NCBI GenBank assembly: GCA_002348585.1
Contig: DEBO01000127.1
Location: 10,277 to 29,443, forward strand
DNA from: Alphaproteobacteria bacterium UBA2954
GTDB taxonomy: Bacteria; Pseudomonadota; Alphaproteobacteria; Puniceispirillales; Puniceispirillaceae
Direction of reading: 5' to 3'
Length of the DNA stretch: 19,167 nucleotides
This document shows, piece after piece, positions 7,520-14,075 of the stretch. The notes beneath the pieces were generated by a model. That model was not told the origin of the DNA and searched no databases. It was given only the letters and a program-made list of their open reading frames with translations. A program made the position numbers and the translations under genes. Position 1 is the stretch's first letter, and each line of letters begins with the position of its first letter.

Positions 7520-7535
7520 TGGCATAAATTATGCA
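7520..7535 (+). promoter_or_regulatory. Sigma-54 (-24/-12) promoter for the flgP-flgT-flgA-flgM operon
   Basis: TGGCATAAATTATGCA has GG at 7521-7522 and GC at 7533-7534, exactly ten bases apart, with TGGCA and TGCA matching the consensus. The core GCATAA-A-TTATGC (7522-7534) is also a perfect palindrome. Transcription is predicted near 7546, about 90 bases before the ATG at 7637. Confidence 0.75.
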
Positions 7536-7636
7536 TCGTCATGGTTCAGATATCTGAATGCCGCTGTTGTTGTAACAGGTAAATCCTGTCCGAGGCAAAC
7601 AGCAGCACCAAACCGGAAACGGCCATGGAGCTCACT

Positions 7637-8158
7637 ATGAATAATTTTTTCAAAACCAGTCTGGTGGCTGTCTTTATGACAAGCGCTTTATCTAGCTGTA
7701 GTCACATGACGTCAACACAATCAGCACTTTTAACAGGTTCTGGTCAAGAGATGGCGATGATGGAGGCCTCGCAAACACAGTCTGTAGTTACGCTTAAGGA
7801 TGTACTAGATGCTGAAGCTGGCGATATCCCAACTTTAACAGCGATTGGTTATGCCGTAACTTCATCACAGCCCGGTCGCAGCGAAGCACAAAAACGTCTG
7901 ATGGCGATCCGTTCTGCCCGTATGGCAGCGATGCGAGATTTGGCTGAGCAGATCCACGGCCTTCAGGTAGATTCAAGCACAACGGTGATTGATCTGATGG
8001 TACAGAATGACACATTCAGGGGTGTAGTATCCGGCACAATCCGCGGAGCCCGCACAGTCCGCATTAACCCAACAGGTTCTGATACATACGAGGTTGTTCT
8101 TGAAATTGATCGTGAAATGATTGGCTATCTGCTGTCAACTGCTCGGCAATCAGTTTAG
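7637..8158 (+). CDS. flgP: FlgP-like outer-membrane lipoprotein (LPP20 family)
   Basis: A 173-residue lipoprotein from ATG 7637. GGAG sits six bases upstream; an in-frame ATG at 7625 has no comparable site. A signal peptide (NNFFKTSLVAVFMTSA) ends in the lipobox LSSC. The mature part has the LPP20/FlgP pattern: an alanine/arginine-rich helix AIRSARMAAMRDLAEQIHGL, then strands with VVSGTIRGARTV and YEVVLEID. In Vibrio and Campylobacter, FlgP is an outer-membrane lipoprotein that builds a disk around the LP ring and stabilises the motor. Here flgT follows immediately, which supports that role. It is first in a long operon reaching flgA-flgM-flgN. Confidence 0.78.
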   Translation: MNNFFKTSLVAVFMTSALSSCSHMTSTQSALLTGSGQEMAMMEASQTQSVVTLKDVLDAEAGDIPTLTAIGYAVTSSQPGRSEAQKRLMAIRSARMAAMRDLAEQIHGLQVDSSTTVIDLMVQNDTFRGVVSGTIRGARTVRINPTGSDTYEVVLEIDREMIGYLLSTARQSV

Positions 8159-8192
8159 CGCTTTCGGCACTGCACCTTACAGGAACAGAATT

Positions 8193-9347
8193 ATGGGCTT
8201 CATTTTACCAATTGTATGGATAATCCTTGCAGCGATTGCTATGCCGCAGGTCGCTTTATCACAGACCTCTAATGGCCTCAATAGTGAGGGGTTGCGGTTT
8301 GTGACAGTGACAGGTAGGGCGGCAATTATCCATGAAGACGCCCTTGCTGAGGCCCGTGACATGGCGCTGGAGGACGCGCTTTATTATGCGGCATTGAAAG
8401 GTGGAGCAAAAATTGACGGTTTCAGTTCTGTTGATGCGCAGACCAATCTGAATGATATGATAGTTGTGCGTCCAGCATCTCAACTCCTTGATTACAGCAT
8501 TAAAAATGAAATGCAGGATGAAACCCATTACACAGTGACGATTGAAGCAGTGGTTGGTGACATGGTGGTATCTGGATGTCAGAATCGTCCGGTCAGCCAT
8601 GTTACCTTGTTCCGTCCTGTGATTCAGATTGCTAGCGATTTGCCGCATTGGATGTCACAATTGCCTGCAAGCCTGTCACAGATTCTAGCAATCCGTCTAT
8701 CCGAACAGCCATCCTTGAGGTTTCGTGACGCACGAAAAGTCCAATTGGCCTCGGCGACAACACCGGACAACCCATTAAACCAATACGATTACACCCAGCT
8801 AACGTCTGGCCGTGTAGTGATGCGCGCTGGTGATTTTGCCGTTCACACTAAGATTTCATTTAAATCTGAGAGTAAATCCAAGCTATTATCTAAAACAGAA
8901 TACACTATCATTGAAATTGAAAGCACTATTTCTGACGGAAATGGAGAGGTGACAACAAAACAGATTAAAGATGAATTTAAATTGCAGCTTGGCAAAAATA
9001 TGCCGCTTCGAAGTTTGACTGTGTTCAGTCAGGAAACACGAGAGGCGGTAAAGGCACTTGTTGTTATGGCAGCAGATGTTCACGCTGAAAAAATTGCAGA
9101 GAAACTCACCTGCATGCCAATGACGGCTCAGCTTAACATTGCAGATGGCCGCTTGCTAGCAAAGCTGGGTAAACGACAGGGCCTAAGCCGAAATCATTTG
9201 GCCGTTGCAGAAGGGCAGCAGACCCCATGGACAATTTTGCGTGTGGCAGAAGCGCGGGATGATAGTGTTTTTCTAACTCCGCTTGATATGAACCGAAATA
9301 TTGGTGATTTGGCAGGGGCGAAAGTCACATTTCTGGAGTTTAACTGA
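8193..9347 (+). CDS. flgT: FlgT-like flagellar H-ring protein
   Basis: A 384-residue periplasmic protein from ATG 8193, with AGGAA about eight bases upstream and a signal peptide (IVWIILAAIAMPQVALSQ). The N-terminal domain resembles FlgT: FVTVTGRAAIIHEDALAEAR, then MALEDALYYAALKGGAKIDG, and a Y-x-V-T-I-E-A strand near residue 120. The C-terminal part (IADGRLLAKLGKRQGLSRNH and WTILRVAEARDDSVFLTPLD) fits the FlgT C-terminal beta domain. Length agrees with Vibrio FlgT (about 377). FlgT forms the H ring around the LP ring and helps place the T-ring proteins MotX/MotY that anchor stators. The stop overlaps the next gene's ATG (TGATG). I see the family resemblance by pattern only; no alignment was run. 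Confidence 0.8.
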   Translation: MGFILPIVWIILAAIAMPQVALSQTSNGLNSEGLRFVTVTGRAAIIHEDALAEARDMALEDALYYAALKGGAKIDGFSSVDAQTNLNDMIVVRPASQLLDYSIKNEMQDETHYTVTIEAVVGDMVVSGCQNRPVSHVTLFRPVIQIASDLPHWMSQLPASLSQILAIRLSEQPSLRFRDARKVQLASATTPDNPLNQYDYTQLTSGRVVMRAGDFAVHTKISFKSESKSKLLSKTEYTIIEIESTISDGNGEVTTKQIKDEFKLQLGKNMPLRSLTVFSQETREAVKALVVMAADVHAEKIAEKLTCMPMTAQLNIADGRLLAKLGKRQGLSRNHLAVAEGQQTPWTILRVAEARDDSVFLTPLDMNRNIGDLAGAKVTFLEFN

Positions 9348-9847
9348 TGGTAGTTTCAACTGTTAAAACTGTTTTTTCAAGAGTTAATGAAGGGCTTGCG
9401 AAGTTGCCTTTTCTGATATGTGTTGGGCTGTTCACGATTACGCTTTCAGGTCTGTCTTTAAGGTCAGTAAATGCGGAACCAATTGTAATTCTTGAATATC
9501 GTGGCGCGGAAATGGTTATAGATGGCGATGGTGCCTTGCATCCATTCAGATTGGATCCCGATTATTCAACCCATCACAAGGTTATGCAAAATGAAACGTT
9601 AAGCCACATCATTGCAAATTACTACGGCGGCAGTGGCATGGATAAAGCATTTGTGCAAATGGCAATTGTTAAGAGAAATAGAACAGCTTTTGTGCGCGCA
9701 AATCCGAATTATTTGTTTGCTGGAAAGTCTTTGCATTTGCCCTCGCTCAATGAGATCCGAGCTATGCTGGTTAGAGATACAAAGTCCACTAAAAATCCAG
9801 AACTAAAAAGAGATAATCGTGAAGAAATCTTTTTCTTTGGCAGCTAA
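9347..9847 (+). CDS. Secreted or membrane-anchored protein with FimV/LysM-like domain
   Basis: A 166-residue protein. A hydrophobic segment (about residues 20-43, PFLICVGLFTITLSGLSLRS ending VNAEP) acts as signal peptide or membrane anchor. Residues about 77-133 form a LysM-like module of the FimV type: HKVMQNETLSHIIANYYGG, then NRTAFVRANPNYLFAGKSLH and a final LP. LysM modules bind peptidoglycan; FimV/HubP-type modules also serve polar landmarks. The C-terminal tail is charged. It overlaps the flgT stop by one base, has GGAG upstream, and its end overlaps flgA by 29 bases, so it belongs to the H-ring/P-ring set. The third H-ring gene of Vibrio, flgO, is not what this looks like. A peptidoglycan anchor for the ring is a reasonable guess. 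Confidence 0.75.
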   Translation: MVVSTVKTVFSRVNEGLAKLPFLICVGLFTITLSGLSLRSVNAEPIVILEYRGAEMVIDGDGALHPFRLDPDYSTHHKVMQNETLSHIIANYYGGSGMDKAFVQMAIVKRNRTAFVRANPNYLFAGKSLHLPSLNEIRAMLVRDTKSTKNPELKRDNREEIFFFGS

Positions 9848-10574
9848 AAAGATACTAGCCACAATCGGTTTTATGATTGTCAGCTTTAACGGGCTTCAGG
9901 CAGCCGGTTCTATTTCTGGTGTTGAGCTGCGTGGTCATCTGATCAGCTATCTTGCCGAACAAGGATTAGTAGGAGCGCCCGCTCTCAATAGCACTCGTCA
10001 ATTCAGGGCTTGCAGCGCAGATCTTGAGTTTTCCCCTTTATTTGGCAGTTTTCAGACAATAGAAATCCGCTGTCCTGATAATGATGGCTGGAAAATTGCA
10101 GTGAGAACAAGGCTTGAGGTGGCAGCGCCGCTCAAAAACAGAAGACATAATGCTATTCCGGATCCAAATTTGTTGGATAATCAAATGGCAGTCGTGGTGA
10201 ATAAGCGGCTGACAAAGAACAGCATCATAGGACCAGATGATATCAGTCTTGAGCCTGTTACCGCAAAGTCGTCCACAGATTATTTTACTCGCATTAATGA
10301 TGTTGTTGGTCGCCGTGTGAAGCGCAGCCTGCGCACTCGTCAGATCGTTGAGGCGAGGCATTTGCAAACAAATTGGATGGTCCAGAAAGGGCAGCCTGTC
10401 ATTCTCGAAAGTGGATTTGGTGCTGTTCAGGTTTTAAGTGAGGGAATTGCTCTTCAAAATGCGCAATGGGGGGAATTGGCACGGTTCTTGAACACCAGAT
10501 CAAATAAGGAAGTCTTTGGTACAGTTGTGTCAGAAAAAAAAATTGTAATTAGGACTAAAACTTCCCAAAAGTAA
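9819..10574 (+). CDS. flgA: P-ring assembly chaperone FlgA
   Basis: A 251-residue periplasmic protein that assists polymerisation of FlgI into the P ring. The GTG at 9819 begins a signal peptide (KKSFSLAAKKILATIGFMIV ... LQAAG). The first domain is divergent. The SAF-type C-terminal half is clear: VVVNKRLTKNSIIGPDDISL, GRRVKRSLRTRQIVEARHLQ and WMVQKGQPVILESGFGAVQV. Length is close to the family's usual 220-250. The gene overlaps the LysM-like gene by 29 bases and is followed by flgM and flgN, an order found in many proteobacteria. Confidence 0.92.
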   Translation: MKKSFSLAAKKILATIGFMIVSFNGLQAAGSISGVELRGHLISYLAEQGLVGAPALNSTRQFRACSADLEFSPLFGSFQTIEIRCPDNDGWKIAVRTRLEVAAPLKNRRHNAIPDPNLLDNQMAVVVNKRLTKNSIIGPDDISLEPVTAKSSTDYFTRINDVVGRRVKRSLRTRQIVEARHLQTNWMVQKGQPVILESGFGAVQVLSEGIALQNAQWGELARFLNTRSNKEVFGTVVSEKKIVIRTKTSQK

Positions 10575-10603
10575 GTCGTTTAACTCACCACTAGGAGGTA
10601 GAA

Positions 10604-10915
10604 ATGGTTGATAGTGTTAAAAACGCCATCAGTCGTATTGAGACACCAAAGGCCCAAAAAGCTGACAGCCCGTCAGACAGAGGTGCCAAGGGGTCAATTT
10701 CAGCACAGTCTCGAGCTGCGGCTGCTTCGAGCGATTCAGTTCAGTTAAAATCAGCTGAAATCGCTTCATCAGCCAAAGAAATGGCTGCTGCTGCGCCTGT
10801 AGACATGAACAATGTCAATCGCATCAAGAGCGCGATAAAAGAGGGTAAGTACCCGATTGATATCGAAAAAATCTCTGATGCGCTGATGGATGCATATAGG
10901 GAGTTGAAGTCGTAA
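10604..10915 (+). CDS. flgM: Anti-sigma-28 factor FlgM
   Basis: A 103-residue small protein with a disordered, Ser/Ala-rich N-terminal half and the FlgM C-terminal helices that hold sigma-28: DMNNVNRIKSAIKEGKYPID then IEKISDALMDAYREL. It keeps FliA inactive until it is exported through the completed hook. AGGAGGT at 10593-10599, five bases before the ATG, is the strongest ribosome binding site in the operon. Its target FliA is encoded at 2387-3100. Confidence 0.93.
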   Translation: MVDSVKNAISRIETPKAQKADSPSDRGAKGSISAQSRAAAASSDSVQLKSAEIASSAKEMAAAAPVDMNNVNRIKSAIKEGKYPIDIEKISDALMDAYRELKS

Positions 10916-10944
10916 TTAGTTCATCCTAACCGAGTGAAAAGATT

Positions 10945-11301
10945 ATGACCGACCGACTTCCATTGTCCGAAGTTATATTCACTGCTAAGCAGAAACTTAG
11001 CAGCGCTTCCGCTTGTCTTAATGATTCATCAGCATTTAATGCCGCTATAGCTGAGTTTGATATGTGGCTCTCAAAGAATAAAGAGCTTATTTCCGCATCT
11101 GCTCCAGGACAGGTGAACGAACGCGAAGAAATTAATCAACTTATTCATCAGGTGACCCGGCTTGAGCTTCAGGCCCGCTACAACATTTCTCTCGTGTCCG
11201 ACATGCGGGGCTATATTCACAGTCAGCTTGAAGACACTACCACTCCTCACACTCCTTATCGCCGTAAGGGCCTAATTGACAAAAACAGCCCGCATGTATG
11301 A
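10945..11301 (+). CDS. flgN: FlgN-like flagellar export chaperone
   Basis: A 118-residue, mostly helical cytoplasmic protein directly after flgM, the usual place of flgN. Sequence similarity is weak, as is normal for FlgN. The helix LIHQVTRLELQARYNISLVS followed by DMRGYIHSQL resembles the C-terminal FlgN helix, which ends with a conserved Asn and binds the hook-filament junction proteins FlgK and FlgL. The last ~20 residues are basic and proline-containing. The call rests on position, size and helical character. Confidence 0.62.
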   Translation: MTDRLPLSEVIFTAKQKLSSASACLNDSSAFNAAIAEFDMWLSKNKELISASAPGQVNEREEINQLIHQVTRLELQARYNISLVSDMRGYIHSQLEDTTTPHTPYRRKGLIDKNSPHV

Positions 11302-11337
11302 TAGTGTAGCCCAAGGGAGAATAAAGAGGTTAACGCT

Positions 11338-11757
11338 GTGACAGTTGCTGTTTTCATGTCAAATTTTGGTTTTGCTGCTGTAATTTTTTTGCTTCTTTTG
11401 GCCGTGATCTTTCTTGTGAACAGCTTTCAGAAAAAGACACTTAATGTCCTGTCCCGGCTGTCTGCGTCCTATAATGATATAGAAACCCTCTTAGTACGTT
11501 ATACAAATTCCATTGATATAATGAATACGCAATTGAAAGGGCTGGAAAGCCAAATCAGCAAAATTGAAGATACGCAAGAATGGTTGCAGCGAGAGCTGAC
11601 ACGCCTGGCAGATAGCACATCTGCACAAGGTCAACTTTCGCAAGCCATAGAACTTGCCAGAGACGGCGCGTCAGTATCTGAGATCATGTTATCAACAAAA
11701 ATGCCAAAAGAAGAAGCCGAGGCGATCGCCCGCTACCATAGTGCGCAAAAAGAATAG
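11338..11757 (+). CDS. Single-pass membrane protein with coiled coil, DUF2802-like
   Basis: A 139-residue protein starting at GTG 11338, with GAGG eight bases upstream. One N-terminal membrane segment (GFAAVIFLLLLAVIFLVNSF) is followed by a coiled coil (about residues 40-100; IDIMNTQLKGLESQISKIED). The C-terminal helix-turn-helix-like motif is AIELARDGASVSEIMLSTKM then PKEEAEAIARYH. This layout matches DUF2802 proteins found in polar flagellar/chemotaxis clusters of gammaproteobacteria, and superficially SwrB of Bacillus, which activates the export gate. Function is not established. It ends the flgP-flgN operon and converges on the small lipoprotein gene. Confidence 0.75.
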   Translation: MTVAVFMSNFGFAAVIFLLLLAVIFLVNSFQKKTLNVLSRLSASYNDIETLLVRYTNSIDIMNTQLKGLESQISKIEDTQEWLQRELTRLADSTSAQGQLSQAIELARDGASVSEIMLSTKMPKEEAEAIARYHSAQKE

Positions 11758-11782
11758 GATACGGATTCTGCAGCAGGTAAAT

Positions 11783-12139
11783 CTATAGCGTAAAGACGCT
11801 CACTTTACATTCCATGCTGTAGTATTTGTTTCTTTTCTGCGCTATTGTCCGGCCGGACCTGCGGTCAATCTGGAGGCTAATTCCTCCACCCTCAATCATC
11901 ATCGACTTGCTGTTAACAGAGGTGATGGTGGCATCGTATTCGCTCATTGAGCTAATAATTTTTGCGGTGCTGCCTTTTTTGGCATGGCGGACGATTATTT
12001 CGTAAATATCAAGACGCGGGTTGTTGCAACTGTATTTTTCATGCCTGAACCGTTCTAGATTGCAACTGCTCAAAAGGGCAAGACTGAAACCCAGAAGTAG
12101 TAGAGCTTTCGTATGCTTATGTTTTTGACTTTGTCTCAT
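11783..12139 (-). CDS. Small secreted lipoprotein of unknown function
   Basis: A 118-residue protein with a basic N-terminus (RQSQKHKHTK), a hydrophobic core (ALLLLGFSLA) and a lipobox LSSC, so a lipid-anchored envelope protein. The mature part is basic, about 90 residues, with strands such as GSTAKIISSMSEYDATITSV and SMMIEGGGISLQID, and two further cysteines. I do not recognise the family. Its start overlaps the 3' end of the acidic repeat protein gene by 23 bases, so the two are probably co-expressed from the sigma-54-type promoter at 13159-13174. Confidence 0.72.
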   Translation of the reverse strand: MRQSQKHKHTKALLLLGFSLALLSSCNLERFRHEKYSCNNPRLDIYEIIVRHAKKGSTAKIISSMSEYDATITSVNSKSMMIEGGGISLQIDRRSGRTIAQKRNKYYSMECKVSVFTL

Positions 12140-13124
12140 CTATTTTAGCTTCATCAACATCATCTGTCTGTGTGTCCTCAGACGATGACGAATCTTGTGG
12201 TTTTGTTTCAACATTGCCAGCTGTCATTTTTGCAGCAGACATATCTGAATTCTCAATCGTAGTTTCTGGAACAGGTTCTGTGTCGTCTACTGAGATTTCA
12301 TCTGTCTGTTCAGTGGGCATCTGCTCTACGGCCTCAATTTCAGCTTCTGTGTCTTGGACTCCAGATGCTGAGGGAGTTTCTTCCTCGTCTGCCGGGGTTT
12401 CGTCTGTCTGTTCAGCGGGCATCTGCTCCGCAGCCTCAATTTCAGCTTCTGTGTCTTGGACTCCAGATGCTGAGGGAGTTTCTTCCTCGTCTGCTGAGGT
12501 TTCGTCTGTCTGTTCAGCGGGCATCTGCTCCGCGGCATCAATTTCAGCTTCCGAATCCATGTCTGGCATATCCGGTGCATCGGTTATGGCGTCCTGTTTG
12601 TTTGTGGTATTCTCAGCTGTTTTTTCTTCTTTAATCAGCTCGGCCTTGCCAGTTTCAATTAGGCGGCTTGCATCGTCCCGTCCTACGGTGATTGCAACAC
12701 CACGTGGGATACGCACCCCATTGATTTCGCCATCCTCAAGAGTCAGCAGCTCGTTCCACTCTTCAAGATGGTTTATGTTTTCAGCCGAAGGTTCATCGCT
12801 CATAATGGGCTCATCAAAATGCTGCATTTTGTTGACCAATTCATTAGGTGTGATGTCATCAATCGAAGGAATCATGGCATTTTGATTGAATTCTATGATT
12901 TTGCTGATGCGCGTTCGCAATATATAGACTCGTGCTGCTAATATACCGATCCGTTTGCTCTCATCACGTTCTGTATCCAAAGCAGAAGTCAAAAAGATGT
13001 TTAACTCATCCAGTGGTTTATCGATAAATTTTTCAATAATGGCATCGCGGACACGAATAGAGGTTGGTGACAAGGCTATAGATGAACCTGGGCCAGACCC
13101 GTTTGATAGGGCTGCTGATTTCAT
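12117..13124 (-). CDS. Acidic protein with 34-residue tandem repeats, flagellar cluster
   Basis: A 335-residue protein from the ATG at 13124, with GGAG six bases upstream. In-frame ATGs at 13163 and 13136 are less well placed, and 13163 falls within the promoter's -12 element. The N-terminal ~145 residues form a folded, helical domain (SIRVRDAIIEKFIDKPLDEL, ILAARVYILRTRISKIIEFN, then INGVRIPRGVAITVG). The C-terminal half is very acidic and disordered. It includes two full copies and a partial third of a 34-residue unit with core AEIEAAEQMPAEQTDETPAD and EEETPSASGVQDT. No signal peptide or membrane segment. No family is recognised. Divergence from flgB and a shared sigma-54 control site suggest a cytoplasmic flagellar accessory role, possibly through multivalent acidic contacts. 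Confidence 0.75.
   Translation of the reverse strand: MKSAALSNGSGPGSSIALSPTSIRVRDAIIEKFIDKPLDELNIFLTSALDTERDESKRIGILAARVYILRTRISKIIEFNQNAMIPSIDDITPNELVNKMQHFDEPIMSDEPSAENINHLEEWNELLTLEDGEINGVRIPRGVAITVGRDDASRLIETGKAELIKEEKTAENTTNKQDAITDAPDMPDMDSEAEIDAAEQMPAEQTDETSADEEETPSASGVQDTEAEIEAAEQMPAEQTDETPADEEETPSASGVQDTEAEIEAVEQMPTEQTDEISVDDTEPVPETTIENSDMSAAKMTAGNVETKPQDSSSSEDTQTDDVDEAKIDETKSKT
12300..12548 (-). repeat. 102-bp tandem repeat, about 2.5 copies
   Basis: The DNA repeats with a period of 102 bases, in frame with the acidic protein. For example, the string cagcttctgtgtcttgg begins at 12341 and again at 12443. The copies are nearly identical, including most third codon positions. This points to recent duplication and likely copy-number variation among strains. 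Confidence 0.85.
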
Positions 13125-13146
13125 TTTTTTCTCCATCAGTACAACT

Positions 13147-13162
13147 TGGCACTCTATTTGCA
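13147..13162 (+). promoter_or_regulatory. Sigma-54 (-24/-12) promoter for flgBCD
   Basis: TGGCACTCTATTTGCA is an almost perfect RpoN site, with GG at 13148-13149 and GC at 13160-13161, ten bases apart. Transcription is predicted near 13173, leaving a leader of about 64 bases before the flgB ATG. The -12 element is shared with the opposing promoter at 13159-13174. Confidence 0.85.
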
Positions 13163-13174
13163 AATTCTACACCA
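13159..13174 (-). promoter_or_regulatory. Opposing sigma-54-type promoter for the acidic repeat protein
   Basis: Read on the minus strand the sequence is TGGTGTAGAATTTGCA, with GG and GC ten bases apart and a full TTTGCA -12 element; only the -24 flank departs from consensus. The GC at 13160-13161 is the same base pair step used by the flgB promoter. Transcription would begin near 13148, about 24 bases before the ATG at 13124. Confidence 0.6.
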
Positions 13175-13236
13175 AAATGTGTATTTCACAGTTTAAAAAG
13201 CAAACTTTTTGAGATAGATGGTCGAGCAGTCTGCAA

Positions 13237-13623
13237 ATGAGTAAAATTGGCAATTATATAGAATTTCACGCACAGGCGTTGAATTTGCGCTCACGGCGCA
13301 ATGAAATTCTTGCTTCAAATATCGCCAATGCCGCCACGCCTCACTTCAAGGCACGTGATCTGAATTTTGAACGGGAAATCCAGCGTCATATAAAACATGG
13401 GCCTTTGCGCGTCACAAATGATGTTCATTTTCCAACCAATACACATCCGCTGCGTGAACAGATGCTATTTCGGGACCCGATTAACCCGTCTTTGGATGGT
13501 AATACTGTTGAAATGGCTGTTGAGCAGATGGAATTTTCTGAGAATGTCATACGCTATCAGACGACACTGCAGTTTCTCAATAATCGGATCAGTGGGCTGA
13601 TGTCCGCTATTCGTGGGGAATAG
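13237..13623 (+). CDS. flgB: Flagellar proximal rod protein FlgB
   Basis: A 128-residue rod protein. The N-terminal signature is NEILASNIANAATPHFKARD (about residues 23-42) followed by LNFE. The C-terminal helix has MAVEQMEFSENVIRYQTTLQ, which packs in the rod. Length agrees with FlgB (about 130-138). FlgB is a proximal rod subunit next to the MS ring. The ATG at 13237 is chosen by alignment to the family's N-terminus; the upstream ribosome binding site is weak. First gene of flgB-flgC-flgD under the sigma-54 promoter at 13147. Confidence 0.95.
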   Translation: MSKIGNYIEFHAQALNLRSRRNEILASNIANAATPHFKARDLNFEREIQRHIKHGPLRVTNDVHFPTNTHPLREQMLFRDPINPSLDGNTVEMAVEQMEFSENVIRYQTTLQFLNNRISGLMSAIRGE

Positions 13624-13636
13624 AAGGGAAATTCAT

Positions 13637-14053
13637 ATGCCTGAAGTAAAAAATATTTTTGATATCGCGGGCCGGTCGATGGCATCACAGATGATTCGTT
13701 TGAATACCGTTGCCAGTAATCTAGCAAATGCTGGGGCGGTGACAGGCGATAAAAATAGTGCATTCCGAGCTCTGAAACCTGTATTTGAAACACAATTTGC
13801 AGACCAGTTGAAGCGAACCGGTGTGTCCACAGTCGATGTGGTTGACGTAAAGCCTGTTCTGCGTGAACCAGAACGGGTCTATATGCCGCAGCATCCAGAT
13901 TCTGACAAAAATGGCTATGTTTTCCGGGCGGCTGTTGATGAAAATGAAGAAATGGTCGAGATGCTCGAAGCATCCCGCCAATACCAGAATAACGTAGAGG
14001 TCGTTTCGACTCTGCGTAGCTTGATGATGCGTACAATATCGATGGGTAAATAA
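13637..14053 (+). CDS. flgC: Flagellar proximal rod protein FlgC
   Basis: A 138-residue rod protein from ATG 13637, with AAGGGA upstream; an in-frame ATG at 13613 inside flgB is rejected. The signatures are IFDIAGRSMASQMIRLNTVA, SNLANAGAVTGDKNSAFRA, and the FlgC-typical VYMPQHPDSDKNGYVF. The C-terminal helix contains EMVEMLEASRQYQNNVEVVS. Thirteen bases after flgB and 22 before flgD, so one operon. Confidence 0.96.
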   Translation: MPEVKNIFDIAGRSMASQMIRLNTVASNLANAGAVTGDKNSAFRALKPVFETQFADQLKRTGVSTVDVVDVKPVLREPERVYMPQHPDSDKNGYVFRAAVDENEEMVEMLEASRQYQNNVEVVSTLRSLMMRTISMGK

Positions 14054-14075
14054 AACTTAATAAGCGGAGAAAATT

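Larger units (their letters stand above)
7314..7624. promoter_or_regulatory. Divergent control region between flhA and the flgP-like gene
   Basis: About 310 bases without a gene, AT-rich near the flhA side. It holds two outward-facing sigma-54-type promoters (7462-7477 minus; 7520-7535 plus) and a 9-bp inverted repeat (7465-7473 and 7491-7499). The predicted leaders are about 138 bases for flhA and about 90 bases for the plus-strand operon. The space is suitable for an enhancer-binding protein serving both promoters. I see no small open frame with a credible ribosome binding site in it. Confidence 0.7.

Noticed and set aside
10477..10492. TGGCACG followed by TTGA, resembling a sigma-54 promoter inside the end of flgA, upstream of flgM.
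   Set aside because: The -24 part is perfect but the invariant GC of the -12 element is GA, and the sequence encodes conserved-looking flgA residues.
10556..10588. Possible sigma-28 promoter (TAAA ... GTCGTTTAA) before flgM.
   Set aside because: The spacing is too long and the -10 element departs from GCCGATAA at several positions; not enough to call.
11787..11800. AGCGT-AAAG-ACGCT hairpin between the convergent genes as a terminator.
   Set aside because: Five-bp stem, no T-run on either side, and it lies inside the lipoprotein coding sequence.
12172..12885. Long plus-strand open frame rich in Ser/Val opposite the acidic repeat protein.
   Set aside because: It mirrors the repeated codons of the minus-strand gene and lacks any family resemblance or ribosome binding site; a shadow frame.
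13195..13210. AAAAAG-CAAA-CTTTTT stem in the flgB leader, looking like an attenuator.
   Set aside because: The stem has a single G-C pair and would be unstable; no sign of a leader peptide.
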